The notes below the pieces were generated by a model. It was not told the origin of the DNA. It searched no databases and saw only the letters and a program-made list of their open reading frames with translations. Positions 53,729 through 63,446 of a stretch of 64,000 nucleotides of DNA are shown one piece after another. The translations under genes and the position numbers were made by a program. Numbering within the stretch: position 1 is the stretch's first letter; each line of letters opens with the position of its first letter. Source of the stretch: Rhizobium sp. TH135 (GTDB lineage: Bacteria > Pseudomonadota > Alphaproteobacteria > Rhizobiales > Rhizobiaceae); NCBI RefSeq assembly GCF_002855515.1, contig NZ_PKRP01000001.1, positions 434,001-498,000 on the forward strand, read 5' to 3'.

Positions 53729-54004
53729 TTACCGGCTGAGATCAGCATCTGGGGCTTGGACTTCTTCTGTCGTCCCCCAGCTCTGAAGCCAGCCTTTCAT
53801 GGCATCGTGGGAAATCAACCCGTCCGCGCTGGCCAGAGCCATGCCTTTTTCGACAGCAGCCAGCTCCATCTCGTGTCTATCGAGATACTCGACGACAGCT
53901 TCCTCCAGCAATTCGCGTTCGTCGCGTTGGCTCTGGGCCGCAGACGACCTTAACCGCGAGATCGTCTCATGCGAGAGGGCAATTCGCTCCAACTGTCCTG
54001 ACAT
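53729..54004 (-). CDS. parD: ParD-family antitoxin
   Basis: 91 aa from ATG 54004 (MSGQLERIALSHETISRLRSS), with GGGAG before it. The N-terminal strand ERIALS and helices fit ribbon-helix-helix binding, and a helical C-terminus (EEAVVEYLDRHEMELAAVEKG) would wrap the toxin. It autoregulates and neutralises ParE. The longer frame to 54127 is not supported. It diverges from the HODM-like gene. Confidence 0.85.
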   Translation of the reverse strand: MSGQLERIALSHETISRLRSSAAQSQRDERELLEEAVVEYLDRHEMELAAVEKGMALASADGLISHDAMKGWLQSWGTTEEVQAPDADLSR

Positions 54005-54104
54005 TGATGAAACTCCCGGATTCAAACGGCGTGGAACACACCGAGACATCTTGTCATCATGATAGCAAGGCGGCAGGCTGACAGCAAACAAGGCTGACTT
54101 CTCC

Positions 54105-54998
54105 ATGTCCTCATCACTCACCCACACCCCCTATGCCGGCCCAACCAGCCCCTTCACCATCGGCCTCTCGGCGCTCGATCCAAACCGCTGGATCGAACCG
54201 GACAGCGATCTGACCCGCTATCTCGCCGAGAAGCGGGACCTCGCCGCGACCCGCCTCCCCGAGATCTTCCGCGCGACAGACGACAGCCTTGTCGCTCAGC
54301 AGGAATGTCTGACCGAACTTGTCTCGCATCTGGAAACCCAGCATCAGGAGCTTTACCGTCGCGACGGCGACCTCATACATGTCGTTGGCCATACCCTCGA
54401 CCTTTCCGACGAGACCATCCCCCCGCTACTCCGCGCTGGCATGCTGGTTCAGGACGACCTCGTCATCATGATGAGGCGCGAGGCGGGCTGGTACATCGCA
54501 GCGGCCCATCTTTCCTTCCCCTCTTCCTGGTTGCTTGCAGAAAAGTTCAACCGGCCGATGGAGGAGGTCCACGAGCATGTGCCTGGCTTCGAAGGCGGCA
54601 CGCGCAATGCCGCGATGATCAACCGCATTTTCGACAATCTGGCGCCCGGCATGCCGACCGAACGCTTCAACTGGTCGATCAACTGGAAGCAAAAGCTTTT
54701 TCACCCCGAAACCGGTCGCAACGACACCGCTGAGCCGGACGAGGCCGTCGTGCGGGTCGAGCGACAGACCTTGACGAAACTGCCGGCGACCGGCGCCATC
54801 GTCTTCACGATCCGCATCTATCTCGACCCCGTCACTCTGTTCGAAAGACATGCGGATGGCAGGCGGCTCGCCGTGGCACTCGCCGACCAGCTGGAGGCTC
54901 TGAGCGAGGCCCAGCTTCGCTACAAGGGCCTTGACCAACAACGATCAAGGCTCGTGGCGCGGCTGCGGCAAGATGCAGCGTCGGAAAATAGCATCTGA
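54105..54998 (+). CDS. DUF3445 protein, heme-dependent oxidative N-demethylase (HODM) alpha-like
   Basis: 297 aa, whole-length match to PF11927. Characteristic segments: FTIGLSALDPNRWIEPDSDL, EKRDLAATRLPEIFRAT, MMRREAGWYIAAAHLSFPSSW and a late NWSINWKQKLFHPETGR. In Pseudomonas the related HODM alpha subunit binds heme in a PAS-like fold and demethylates dimethylamine with partner flavoprotein subunits. No partner subunits are seen nearby, so the enzyme may act alone or have a different amine substrate. Confidence 0.85.
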   Translation: MSSSLTHTPYAGPTSPFTIGLSALDPNRWIEPDSDLTRYLAEKRDLAATRLPEIFRATDDSLVAQQECLTELVSHLETQHQELYRRDGDLIHVVGHTLDLSDETIPPLLRAGMLVQDDLVIMMRREAGWYIAAAHLSFPSSWLLAEKFNRPMEEVHEHVPGFEGGTRNAAMINRIFDNLAPGMPTERFNWSINWKQKLFHPETGRNDTAEPDEAVVRVERQTLTKLPATGAIVFTIRIYLDPVTLFERHADGRRLAVALADQLEALSEAQLRYKGLDQQRSRLVARLRQDAASENSI

Positions 54999-55134
54999 GA
55001 GCCCCTCGCCTCTCGCCCGCACTCTTTATTGTGTCAGAGTTTTGTGATCTAGAACCGCCAGTATCGCTCTGGCCGTAAAACACAGGCCGGAAACATGGCT
55101 CGGGCAAAAGAACCGGGCCTCCAAGGAGACAAGA

Positions 55135-56577
55135 ATGAGCGAAAAGACCTACCCGGTTTATGGCGAGATCACCGGCCCGATCGTGATGATCGGCTTCGGA
55201 TCGATCGGCCGCGGCACCCTGCCGCTGATCGAACGCCACTTCAAGTTCGATAAGAGCCGGATGGTCGTCATCGATCCCCGCAACGACGAAGCGGAACTGC
55301 TTGCCAAGCACGGGATCAAGCACATCCAGGCCCATGTCACCAAGGACAACTACAAGAAGCTTCTGAAGCCGCTTCTGACCGAAGGTGAAGGCCAGGGCTT
55401 CTGCGTCAACCTCTCGGTCGACACCGGCTCGCTCGACCTGATGAAGTTCTGCCGCAAGCTCGACGTTCTCTATATCGACACGGTCGTCGAGCCCTGGCTC
55501 GGCTTCTACTTCGACAAGAACATGAAGAATTCCGAGCGCACCAACTATGCGCTGCGCGAAACGGTCCGCCAGGAAAAGGCGAAGAACCCGGGCGGCACGA
55601 CGGCCGTCTCCACCTGCGGTGCAAACCCGGGCATGGTCTCCTGGTTCGTCAAGCAGGCTCTGGTCAACGTCGCCAACGAACTCGGCATCAAGTTCGACGA
55701 GCCGGATCAGAACGACCGCGAAGGCTGGGCCAAGCTGATGAAGAAGGTCGGCGTGAAGGGCGTGCACATCGCCGAACGCGACACCCAGCGCACCAAGAAC
55801 CCGAAGCCGCTCAACGTCTTCTGGAACACTTGGTCGGTCGAAGGCTTCATCTCGGAAGGTCTGCAGCCTGCCGAACTCGGCTGGGGCACCCATGAGAACT
55901 GGATGCCGAAGAACGCCAAGAAGCACAAGAAGGGCTGCAAGGCCGCGATCTATCTGGAGCAGCCGGGCGCAAATACCCGCGTGCGCACCTGGTGCCCGAC
56001 GCCGGGTCCGCAATACGGCTTCCTGGTCACCCACAACGAGTCGATCTCGATCGCCGACTACTTCACCGTCGAAAAGGATGGCGAAGTCACCTACCGCCCG
56101 ACCTGCCACTATGCCTATCATCCGGCCAACGATGCCGTACTTTCGCTGCACGAGATGTTCGGCAATGGCGGCACGCAGCAGCCGGTCCTGCACGTCCTCA
56201 ACGAGGATGAGCTGGTCGACGGCGTCGACGAACTCGGCGTGCTGCTCTACGGCCACGACAAGAACGCCTACTGGTACGGTTCGCGCCTCTCGCTGGAAGA
56301 AACCCGCGAGATCGCCCCTTACCAGAACGCAACCGGCCTGCAGGTCACCTCTGCCGTGCTCGCCGGCATGGTCTGGGCGATCGAGAACCCGAAGGCCGGC
56401 ATCGTCGAAGCCGACGAGATGGACTACAAGCGCTGCCTTGAAGTGCAGTCGCCTTATCTCGGCCCGGTCGAAGGTCACTACACCGACTGGACCCCGCTCG
56501 ACGGCCGCCCGGGCCTCTTCCCGGAAGACCTCGACGAAAAGGATCCCTGGCAGTTCCGGAACATTCTGGTCCGCTGA
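55135..56577 (+). CDS. hss: Homospermidine synthase
   Basis: 480 aa. Makes sym-homospermidine from putrescine (or spermidine plus putrescine) using NAD as a cofactor. The N-terminal Rossmann fold is IVMIGFGSIGRGTLPLIERH; AVSTCGANPGMVSWFVKQAL and later PTPGPQYGFLVTHNESISIADYF are hallmark segments. Homospermidine is a major polyamine in rhizobia. Single gene with CAAGGAGAC upstream and a strong terminator after. Confidence 0.96.
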   Translation: MSEKTYPVYGEITGPIVMIGFGSIGRGTLPLIERHFKFDKSRMVVIDPRNDEAELLAKHGIKHIQAHVTKDNYKKLLKPLLTEGEGQGFCVNLSVDTGSLDLMKFCRKLDVLYIDTVVEPWLGFYFDKNMKNSERTNYALRETVRQEKAKNPGGTTAVSTCGANPGMVSWFVKQALVNVANELGIKFDEPDQNDREGWAKLMKKVGVKGVHIAERDTQRTKNPKPLNVFWNTWSVEGFISEGLQPAELGWGTHENWMPKNAKKHKKGCKAAIYLEQPGANTRVRTWCPTPGPQYGFLVTHNESISIADYFTVEKDGEVTYRPTCHYAYHPANDAVLSLHEMFGNGGTQQPVLHVLNEDELVDGVDELGVLLYGHDKNAYWYGSRLSLEETREIAPYQNATGLQVTSAVLAGMVWAIENPKAGIVEADEMDYKRCLEVQSPYLGPVEGHYTDWTPLDGRPGLFPEDLDEKDPWQFRNILVR

Positions 56578-56597
56578 GCGATTTAGGCACGCAATGG

Positions 56598-56624
56598 AGG
56601 CCCGTCGCTCGCGGCGGGCCTTTT
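56598..56624 (+). terminator. Intrinsic terminator after hss
   Basis: AGGCCCGTCGC / GCGGCGGGCCT with a 2-nt loop (one G-T pair), then TTTT. Confidence 0.8.
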
Positions 56625-56762
56625 GCAATGCAGAGCAAGCCCGGGATAACCCCGACAACGCAGGGCAATCGCCTTGCTTTGACCAAGGCTTCGCGGCATG
56701 TTTTGATGACAATGCAGAAGGCGGGCGGCGCAGCCGAACCGCCGAGTTGGTGGGAGACAAGA

Positions 56763-57128
56763 ATGAAAACCAAGTCCCTGGTCGCCGTCGCAGCAGCGAG
56801 CCTCGCGCTCACCTCCTGCTATTCGAGCCCGCCGCGCCAGTTGCCGGCCGTCCAGCAGGGTCCCTCCATCGAGGGTGCATGGGTTGACCCGAACGGGATC
56901 ACATCCACGTTCCAGGGTGGCACCTTCACCACCCGCACCACCGACTCGAACCAGATCCTTGCTTCTGGCACATATCTTCTGGTCAACGACCGCCTCGTCG
57001 AGATCAACATGACCTCGCTGGTTCGCAACACCCGGCAGAAAGTCAATTGCGCGCTCGTCACCCCGACGCAGCTCAACTGCACCTCTGACAGCGGCGCGCA
57101 GTTCTCGCTCGCTCGCAGCAGCGTCTGA
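56763..57128 (+). CDS. omp10: Outer membrane lipoprotein Omp10-like
   Basis: 121 aa from ATG 56763. Lipobox LTSC puts the acylated cysteine at residue 19. The mature region (SIEGAWVDPNGITSTFQGGT, TTRTTDSNQILASGTY, then KVNCALVTPTQLNCTSDSGAQFS) aligns by eye with Brucella Omp10, an outer-membrane lipoprotein and antigen. The family adopts the Inh/Omp19-like eight-stranded barrel. Function is unclear, although Omp19 is a protease inhibitor. Two cysteines (CALV and NCTS) could form a disulfide. Confidence 0.85.
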   Translation: MKTKSLVAVAAASLALTSCYSSPPRQLPAVQQGPSIEGAWVDPNGITSTFQGGTFTTRTTDSNQILASGTYLLVNDRLVEINMTSLVRNTRQKVNCALVTPTQLNCTSDSGAQFSLARSSV

Positions 57129-57154
57129 TCAGACCCGATTTGACGGTGATTTCG

Positions 57155-57180
57155 AAAGCGGCCCCCACGGGCCGCTTTTG
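57155..57180 (+). terminator. Intrinsic terminator after omp10
   Basis: AAAGCGGCCC / GGGCCGCTTT with a CCAC loop, then TT. Confidence 0.75.
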
Positions 57181-57332
57181 TCGTTCTACAACCACTAACA
57201 TACGGGCGGCGACGGATTTTTACTTGCCCTGCCCCGGCCTTGATGAAAACATCCGCCATCCGAATTCTGGCATGCGGCTGTCATGATTGCGTGCCAGATG
57301 GGTGTGATGGATTGGAACAGGAGAGATACAAG

Positions 57333-59219
57333 ATGTTCAAACACTTGAAGATTGGCCTATTCAGCGCCTCGGTGCTGGCCCTCACGGCCGGAACCGCTCT
57401 GGCCGATTTCGAACTCAACATCCTGCACATCAACGATCTGCATTCACGCATCGAGGCAATCAGCAAGTCCGACTCCACCTGCTCGGCAGAAGATGCGGCC
57501 GCCAATGAGTGCTTCGGCGGCATTGCCCGTGTGAAGACCGCGATCGACGCCCGCCGCGCAGAACTCTCCGGCAAGAACGTGCTGACGCTTGATGCCGGCG
57601 ACCAGTTCCAGGGTTCGCTTTTCTACACCACCTACAAGAGCGCCCCGATCGCCGATTTCATGAACGGCATCGGCTTCGACGCCATGGCGATCGGCAACCA
57701 CGAATTCGACGACGGCCCCGAAGAGCTGGCGAAATTCATCGACGCGCTGAAGTTTCCGATGATCTCGGGCAATACGCTGGCCGGCCTCAACTCACCGGTG
57801 GCCGACAAGTTCAAGCCATACATCGTCAAGGAATTCGGCGAAGAGAAGGTCGCGATCGTCTCCGTGCTCGCGACCGATACCGATGAAACCTCCTCTCCGG
57901 GCGATGCAGTCCTGTTCGCCGACGAGATCGGCTACCTCAAGGAAGCCGTGAAGGAGATCGAGGGCCAGGGCATCGACAAGATCGTCCTTCTCTCGCATGT
58001 TGGCTATGTCAAGGACCAGGAAATCGCAGCAGCTGTCGACGGAATCGACGTCATCGTTGGCGGCCATAGCCACACGCTGCTCTCCAACACCGACGAAAAG
58101 GCGGCCGGCCCCTATCCGACCATGGTGAAGAACCCGGCCGGCAAGGACGTGCCCATCGTCCAGGCCTATGCCTATTCCAAGTATCTCGGCGATCTGACCG
58201 TCGTCTTCGACGATGCCGGCGTCGTCAAGACGGCAACCGGCGAGCCGAAGCTGCTGGATGCATCCGTCACCCCGGACGCTGGCTTCGTCGCCAAGGTCGC
58301 AGAACTTGCAGGCCCGATCGAAGAGCTGAAGCAGAAGGAAATCGGCGCGACGGCCGAAGCCGTCGATGGCTCGCGCGAGACCTGCCGCGCCATGGAATGC
58401 ACGATGGGTAACCTCGTCGCCGACGCCATGGTCGATCGCCTCAGCGACCAGGGCATCACCATCGCCATCCAGAACGGTGGCGGCCTGCGCGCATCGATCG
58501 ATGCGGGTACCGTCACCATGGGCGAAGTCCTGACCGTACTGCCCTTCCAGAACACGCTCGCTTCGTTCCAGCTGAAGGGCTCGGACGTCGTGGCGGCACT
58601 GGAAAACGGCGTAAGCCAGGTTGAAGAGGCCGCTGGCCGCTTCCCCCAGGTCTCCGGCCTGAAATACACCGCCGACCTCACCAAGCCGGCTGGCAGCCGG
58701 ATCAACTCGGTCGAGGTCAAGGAAGGCGATGCTTTCGTCGCAATCGACCCGAACAAGGTCTACGGCGTTGCGACCAACAACTACATGCGCTCCGGCGGTG
58801 ACGGCTACAAGGTCTTCGCAACCGGTGGCCAGAACGCCTACGACTTCGGCCCCGGCCTTGAAGCTGTGCTTGCCGACTACATTTCCAAGAACAGCCCCTA
58901 CAAGCCCTACACCGACGGCCGCATCACGGTGATCGCCGCAACGGCGCCGCCGGCGGGCGAAACAACGGAACCCGCAGCTGTCGCGACGGCACCCGCAGCG
59001 CCTGCTGCCGAGGCTCCGGCCCCAGCAGCGACCGCCACGGAAGCGGCAGTCGCGACCGCCGCCACCGTTTACAAGGTGGTTGCTGGCGACAGCCTCTGGA
59101 AGATCGCCGAGGCCACCTATGGCGACGGTCTGATGTGGAGCAAGATTGCCGAAGCCAACACGCTGCGGAATCCGAACGTGATCTCCATCGGCCGCGAATT
59201 GCAGCTGCCGGCGAAGTAA
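57333..59219 (+). CDS. Secreted 5'-nucleotidase/UDP-sugar hydrolase with C-terminal LysM
   Basis: 628 aa from ATG 57333, after CAGGAGAGATACAAG. Signal peptide ends ALADF. Metallophosphoesterase motifs: HINDLHSR, DAGDQFQGS, AIGNHEFDDG, LLSHVGYVKD and VGGHSHTLLS. The C-terminal nucleotidase domain contains CTMGNLVADAM and the stacking loop NGGGLRASIDAG. After it come an Ala/Pro/Thr-rich linker (about 535-575) and a LysM module (YKVVAGDSLWKIAEATYG) that should hold the enzyme on peptidoglycan. It recovers nucleosides from external nucleotides. The LysM tag is not part of the standard UshA layout. Confidence 0.94.
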   Translation: MFKHLKIGLFSASVLALTAGTALADFELNILHINDLHSRIEAISKSDSTCSAEDAAANECFGGIARVKTAIDARRAELSGKNVLTLDAGDQFQGSLFYTTYKSAPIADFMNGIGFDAMAIGNHEFDDGPEELAKFIDALKFPMISGNTLAGLNSPVADKFKPYIVKEFGEEKVAIVSVLATDTDETSSPGDAVLFADEIGYLKEAVKEIEGQGIDKIVLLSHVGYVKDQEIAAAVDGIDVIVGGHSHTLLSNTDEKAAGPYPTMVKNPAGKDVPIVQAYAYSKYLGDLTVVFDDAGVVKTATGEPKLLDASVTPDAGFVAKVAELAGPIEELKQKEIGATAEAVDGSRETCRAMECTMGNLVADAMVDRLSDQGITIAIQNGGGLRASIDAGTVTMGEVLTVLPFQNTLASFQLKGSDVVAALENGVSQVEEAAGRFPQVSGLKYTADLTKPAGSRINSVEVKEGDAFVAIDPNKVYGVATNNYMRSGGDGYKVFATGGQNAYDFGPGLEAVLADYISKNSPYKPYTDGRITVIAATAPPAGETTEPAAVATAPAAPAAEAPAPAATATEAAVATAATVYKVVAGDSLWKIAEATYGDGLMWSKIAEANTLRNPNVISIGRELQLPAK

Positions 59220-59237
59220 GACCGTTTGACGCACGGC

Positions 59238-59276
59238 AAAAGCCGGTCCGGGCTTCCCCGGGCCGGCTTTTGCTTT
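59238..59276 (+). terminator. Intrinsic terminator after the 5'-nucleotidase
   Basis: AAAAGCCGG / CCGGCTTTT stem with an inner CCGG/CCGG extension, followed by GCTTTT. Confidence 0.82.
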
Positions 59277-59340
59277 TATCAGATGATCTCAACAAGCCTC
59301 CATGACGTATCGGTCGAGATCTCATCACCAGGATATCAAG

Positions 59341-60375
59341 ATGAATGCACTTCCCGCCCATTGGCCTTCCGACCATCCGCCCGTGAATTTCGGCAAGGTC
59401 GGCGTCTTGCTCGTCAACCTCGGCACACCTGACGGCACGGACTACAAGTCCATGCGCCGCTATCTCGAGGAGTTCCTGACGGACAAGCGCGTCATCGAAT
59501 GGTCGCGCTGGTTCTGGTATCCGATCCTCTACGGCATCGTCCTCAACAAGCGTCCGCAGAAGGTCGGCAAGGCCTATGAGGAGATCTGGAACAAGGAGCT
59601 CGACGAGAGCTACCTGCGCACCTACACCCGCAGCCAGGCGGAAAAGCTCGCGGTCGCCCTGAAGGACCTGCCGAACGTGCATGTCGATTGGGCCATGCGT
59701 TACGGCCAGCCGGCGATCCAAGCCAAGATGAACGAAATGCAGAAGGCAGGCTGCGAACGCATCCTCGTATATCCGCTCTACCCGCAATACGCAGCCGCAA
59801 CGACGGCGACGGTCAATGACGAGGCCTTCAAGGCGCTGCTCAAGATGCGCTGGCAGCCGGCACTTCGCACCGTTCCACAATATGCCGACGACCCGGTCTA
59901 TATCGCGGGACTTGCCAACTCGATCAACAACCACCTCGCCTCCCTCGACTGGGAGCCAGAACTGGTGATCACCTCCTATCACGGCATTCCGAAGTCCTAC
60001 TTCATGAAGGGCGATCCCTATCACTGCCAGTGTTACAAGACGACGCGCCTGCTGCGCGAGCATCTCGGCTGGGAGAAGGAGAAGCTGATGGTCACCTTCC
60101 AGTCCCGTTTCGGGCCGGAGGAATGGCTGCAGCCCTACACCGACAAGACGGTCGAGAAGCTCGCCAAGGAAGGCGTAAAGCGCATCGCCATCCTGAACCC
60201 GGGATTCGTTTCGGACTGCCTGGAAACGCTGGAAGAAATCGCCGGCGAAGCAGGCGAGGACTTCCTGCATAACGGCGGCGAAAAATTCACGCACATCCCC
60301 TGTCTCAACGACAGCGAGGACGGCATGCGGGTGATTGAAAACGTCGTTCGGCGGGAATTGCAGGGCTGGGCCTGA
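59341..60375 (+). CDS. hemH: Ferrochelatase
   Basis: 344 aa from ATG 59341; the ATG at 59302 would add 13 residues without similarity. Inserts Fe(II) into protoporphyrin IX, the last step of heme synthesis. Motifs: GVLLVNLGTPDGTD at the N-terminus, YPLYPQYAAATTATV, the metal-site histidine in SYHGIPKSYF and the conserved TFQSRFGPEEWLQPYT. No membrane span in the C-terminus. No other heme genes are nearby. Confidence 0.96.
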   Translation: MNALPAHWPSDHPPVNFGKVGVLLVNLGTPDGTDYKSMRRYLEEFLTDKRVIEWSRWFWYPILYGIVLNKRPQKVGKAYEEIWNKELDESYLRTYTRSQAEKLAVALKDLPNVHVDWAMRYGQPAIQAKMNEMQKAGCERILVYPLYPQYAAATTATVNDEAFKALLKMRWQPALRTVPQYADDPVYIAGLANSINNHLASLDWEPELVITSYHGIPKSYFMKGDPYHCQCYKTTRLLREHLGWEKEKLMVTFQSRFGPEEWLQPYTDKTVEKLAKEGVKRIAILNPGFVSDCLETLEEIAGEAGEDFLHNGGEKFTHIPCLNDSEDGMRVIENVVRRELQGWA

Positions 60376-60402
60376 ACCAGCCTGACCCATGGACTTTGAG
60401 AG

Positions 60403-60427
60403 ACGGTCGCCGCGAGGCGGCCGTTTT
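60403..60427 (+). terminator. Intrinsic terminator after hemH
   Basis: ACGGTCGCC / GGCGGCCGT with a GCGA tetraloop (one G-T pair), then TTT. Confidence 0.75.
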
Positions 60428-60733
60428 CGTTTCAGCAGGTCCTCATATTTCACCCACAGTCCGTCTCATTTCAGCGCGGCTGCATGTATGCAACCAGAAC
60501 GTCTTCCCTCTCACGATAAAATGAAGCGGGTACCAGGTTGCAGCGCGGCCCGCGCAAGTTTTGCCATTCTTTTTCATCTGGTTAGTGCGGCAATCCGCTC
60601 CTGCTTGCGCGTTCCCGAGGCAACCTCGGGCTGTCGGGTCTCCACCTCAAAGATTGCGGGAAACCGCATAAATCATTGGATTTAAATATAATTTTACGGG
60701 AACGATTTCTTATATTAACGGTCCGTTTAATAA

Positions 60734-60762
60734 TGATGCCTAGAATTAGGGCATCAAAGGAG
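60734..60762 (+). promoter_or_regulatory. Leader hairpin beside the ribosome site of the Cache-like gene
   Basis: TGATGCC (60734-60740) pairs with GGCATCA (60750-60756), and the AAGGAG starts right after. The hairpin could limit access to the ribosome site or stabilise the transcript. No T-run. Confidence 0.35.
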
Positions 60763-60769
60763 AGCACCC

Positions 60770-61378
60770 ATGCATCACTTCCGTATGACCCTGGCATCCG
60801 CCCTTGTCGCGATGTCGTTCATGCCGGCCCATGCGCAAACGCCGGAGCCGGACGTCAACAAGCTCATTTCGCCGGCACTGATCGAAGAGATGCGCGGCAT
60901 CATCAACGCCGAAATCGTCCAGGTATCGGTCGACGCCCAGAACAAGCGTCTGTCCAACATGGCGCAGGAACAGATCGATGCGCTCGACAACCAGTGGAAG
61001 GCGGAGCGCGAGGCGACAGACAAGCCGCTGATCGCAGCAACCCTCTCCAGCCCCTTGTCCGTTTACCTCGCCCGCATCCAGGGCAAGTCGCTCGGTCTCT
61101 ATGCCGAAATCTTCGTCATGGACCAAAACGGCCTGAACGTCGGCCAGAGCTCTGTGACCAGCGACTTCTGGCAGGGTGACGAAGACAAGTTCCAGAAAAC
61201 CTTCGACGTGGCAGACGACGCGATGTTCGTCGACGCCCCCGAATGGGACGACGAGGCGAAGATCTGGCGCAACCAGGTCAGCTTCACGCTGCTTGACGCT
61301 TCCAAGAAGAAGATTGGCGCAGTGACCATGGAAATCAATCTGACCGAGCTTGAAAGACGACTGCTGGCCGCGTCCTGA
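60770..61378 (+). CDS. Soluble periplasmic Cache-like (PDC fold) protein
   Basis: 202 aa. Signal peptide LASALVAMSFMPAHAQ with cleavage near residue 22. A helical stretch (LIEEMRGIINAEIVQVSVDAQ) is followed by a Cache-type core: SLGLYAEIFVMDQNGLNVGQ, TSDFWQGDEDKFQKTF and GAVTMEINLTELER. Those segments recall the ligand-binding domains of chemoreceptors and kinases, but here there is no membrane helix or signalling part, so the protein is free in the periplasm. It lies 86 nt upstream of a chemoreceptor gene on the same strand. Confidence 0.7.
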   Translation: MHHFRMTLASALVAMSFMPAHAQTPEPDVNKLISPALIEEMRGIINAEIVQVSVDAQNKRLSNMAQEQIDALDNQWKAEREATDKPLIAATLSSPLSVYLARIQGKSLGLYAEIFVMDQNGLNVGQSSVTSDFWQGDEDKFQKTFDVADDAMFVDAPEWDDEAKIWRNQVSFTLLDASKKKIGAVTMEINLTELERRLLAAS

Positions 61379-61464
61379 ACGGTCTAGTGGCTGGTGCATG
61401 AACGCGCCGGTGTCGATGAAAGAATGTCAACTCTTCCCTCTCTGACTGAGACTGGACCAGCGTC

Positions 61465-63420
61465 ATGCTCAACAACTTATCCGTGAGCGCAAAAGGCTTT
61501 ATCGCTTTCGGGATATTGGCCACCATCGCCATTGCGTCTTCCACATTCATTTACAACAGATCGATTGTCGCCCATGAGCAGGTCTCCGAGGCAGCAACCG
61601 TTAACGAGGTCGCGGCGGCGATTGAAGAATTCAGCACCGACCTGTCTGTGGCAAACCTGCAGCTGAAGACATTCCTGCTGACAGGCAATCGTGACTACGC
61701 TGCCTCAGCGCAGGACGTCGTCGCCGAAATGTCGAAGGAAAAGGCGACACTCGAAAAGCTCTTCACCGAAGCTGCCCCGTCGGAACTGCCGAAGCTGAAC
61801 GAAGCTTTTGCCTCACTGGATGCTTGGAAGACCAATTTCGTTGATCGCCAGATCCTGCTCATGCGCGACCCCGCGACCGTTGAGCTCGCCCGCGCAATCG
61901 AAGTCACGGGCGAAGGTGAGGCTCTTGCAGCCGCATTCCAGACCAAGTTGACCGAAGTGAAGAGCGCAATGGCTACCCGCGCAGCAACTGCGACGGCCGG
62001 CCAGAATGAAGCGCTCGAAATCGTCGAGACTGTCAGCCTGCTTGCCTCTATCATCGTCGCTGCTGCGGCAGCACTCCTTGGCTTCCTGAACTACCGACTC
62101 GTCTCGCGCCCCTTGACCAGGCTCGCCACGGCGACCGACCGGCTCGCCAACGGCGACCTCAATGTCGAGATCGTGTCGGGCGGCAAGGACGAGATCGGCC
62201 AGATGGCAGCGTCCATGCAGATCTTCCGCGAGGCCGCGATCGCCAACAAGCGTCTGGAATCGGAAGCTGAAGGCAACCGCCAGCGGGCAGAGGCCGAGCG
62301 CATCGCGACCCAGCAGCGCGCCGAAGCGGACGCAGCCGAGCGTCTGCGGATCGCGACCTCTGGCCTTGCGACCGGCCTGAAGCGCCTCGCAGCCGGTGAC
62401 CTCGCCTTCCAGATCAATGAAGCCTTTGCCCCTGATTTCGAGGCCCTGCGCCACGACTTCAACCAGTCGGTCCGCCAGCTGAACCAGACCATGGCCGGCA
62501 TCACCAACAGCGTTGCGACCATGGAGACCGGCACCCGCGAGATCGCCTCCGGCACCGATCACCTCTCCAAGCGCACCGAACAGCAGGCCGCAGCCCTGGA
62601 GCAGACGGCAGCCGCCGTCGAGGAAATCACCGCAAACGTCGTCAACTCGACCAAGCGCACCGAAGAAGCCCGATCCGTCGCGGCTCAGGCCAACACTTCC
62701 GCGACCCAGTCGTCCGACGTTGTTGCCAAGGCAGAAGACGCGATGCGCCGCATTGAAGGTTCCTCGCAGCAGATCTCCAATATCATCGGCGTGATCGACG
62801 AGATCGCCTTCCAGACCAACCTGCTCGCGCTCAATGCAGGCGTCGAGGCGGCTCGCGCCGGTGAAGCCGGCAAGGGTTTTGCAGTCGTCGCACAGGAAGT
62901 CCGCGAACTTGCCCAGCGGTCTGCGAATGCGGCGAAGGAGATCAAGGCACTCATCCAGAACTCCTCGACAGAAGTTGCAGGCGGTGTGGACCTGGTTCGC
63001 AAGACCGGCGAGGCGCTTCGCACCATCGGCGGCTTCATCACCGAGATGAACACCCACATGGATGCCATCGCTATCTCCGCCAAGGAGCAGGCAACCGGCC
63101 TTTCGGAAGTCAACCACGCCGTCAACTCGATGGACCAGACGACCCAGCAGAACGCTGCAATGGTGGAAGAATCCAACGCTGCCTCCGGTGCTCTGGCGAC
63201 AGAAGCCGCCAAGCTGCGTGACCTGATCTCGCACTTCACCATCGACGGCGTGCAGCAAACGCAGGCATCGGCACTGCGCGAAACCGCCCGCACCATGGCG
63301 CAGCCTTCTGCCCATCGTGCTCCGGCACCGCGTGCAGCCGAACCCGCCCGCCACGCCGCCCCTGCCCCACGCAGCCACGGCAATGCGGCAGTCGCTCAGG
63401 ACAACTGGGAAGAGTTCTGA
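61465..63420 (+). CDS. Methyl-accepting chemotaxis protein with helical periplasmic sensor
   Basis: 651 aa. TM1 about 11-30; a periplasmic helical domain of about 150 residues ([38 protein letters not shown]) resembles CHASE3/four-helix-bundle sensors. TM2 is about 192-212, then HAMP ([18 protein letters not shown]), a coiled linker and a second HAMP-like region, and the canonical tip [22 protein letters not shown]. It ends NWEEF, a CheR/CheB docking pentapeptide, as does the receptor at 5732-7759. The upstream soluble Cache protein is a candidate ligand carrier for it. Confidence 0.95.
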   Translation: MLNNLSVSAKGFIAFGILATIAIASSTFIYNRSIVAHEQVSEAATVNEVAAAIEEFSTDLSVANLQLKTFLLTGNRDYAASAQDVVAEMSKEKATLEKLFTEAAPSELPKLNEAFASLDAWKTNFVDRQILLMRDPATVELARAIEVTGEGEALAAAFQTKLTEVKSAMATRAATATAGQNEALEIVETVSLLASIIVAAAAALLGFLNYRLVSRPLTRLATATDRLANGDLNVEIVSGGKDEIGQMAASMQIFREAAIANKRLESEAEGNRQRAEAERIATQQRAEADAAERLRIATSGLATGLKRLAAGDLAFQINEAFAPDFEALRHDFNQSVRQLNQTMAGITNSVATMETGTREIASGTDHLSKRTEQQAAALEQTAAAVEEITANVVNSTKRTEEARSVAAQANTSATQSSDVVAKAEDAMRRIEGSSQQISNIIGVIDEIAFQTNLLALNAGVEAARAGEAGKGFAVVAQEVRELAQRSANAAKEIKALIQNSSTEVAGGVDLVRKTGEALRTIGGFITEMNTHMDAIAISAKEQATGLSEVNHAVNSMDQTTQQNAAMVEESNAASGALATEAAKLRDLISHFTIDGVQQTQASALRETARTMAQPSAHRAPAPRAAEPARHAAPAPRSHGNAAVAQDNWEEF

Positions 63421-63446
63421 GACCAGGCGATATCCAACAGGAACGA

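Larger units (their letters stand above)
60376..60769 (+). other. Intergenic region between hemH and the Cache-like gene
   Basis: 394 bases. The hemH terminator is at the start. An A/T-rich block at about 60670-60735 has a TTAACGG-TCC-GTTTAA semi-palindrome (60715-60730) and lies directly upstream of the next gene; it is the likely promoter area. A hairpin TGATGCC/GGCATCA (60734-60740 with 60750-60756) immediately precedes the ribosome site AAGGAG. No gene is supported. Confidence 0.5.

Noticed and set aside
57315..57340. GGAAC upstream of the 5'-nucleotidase as a stress promoter
   Set aside because: The would-be -10 falls on the start codon itself and does not read CGTT.
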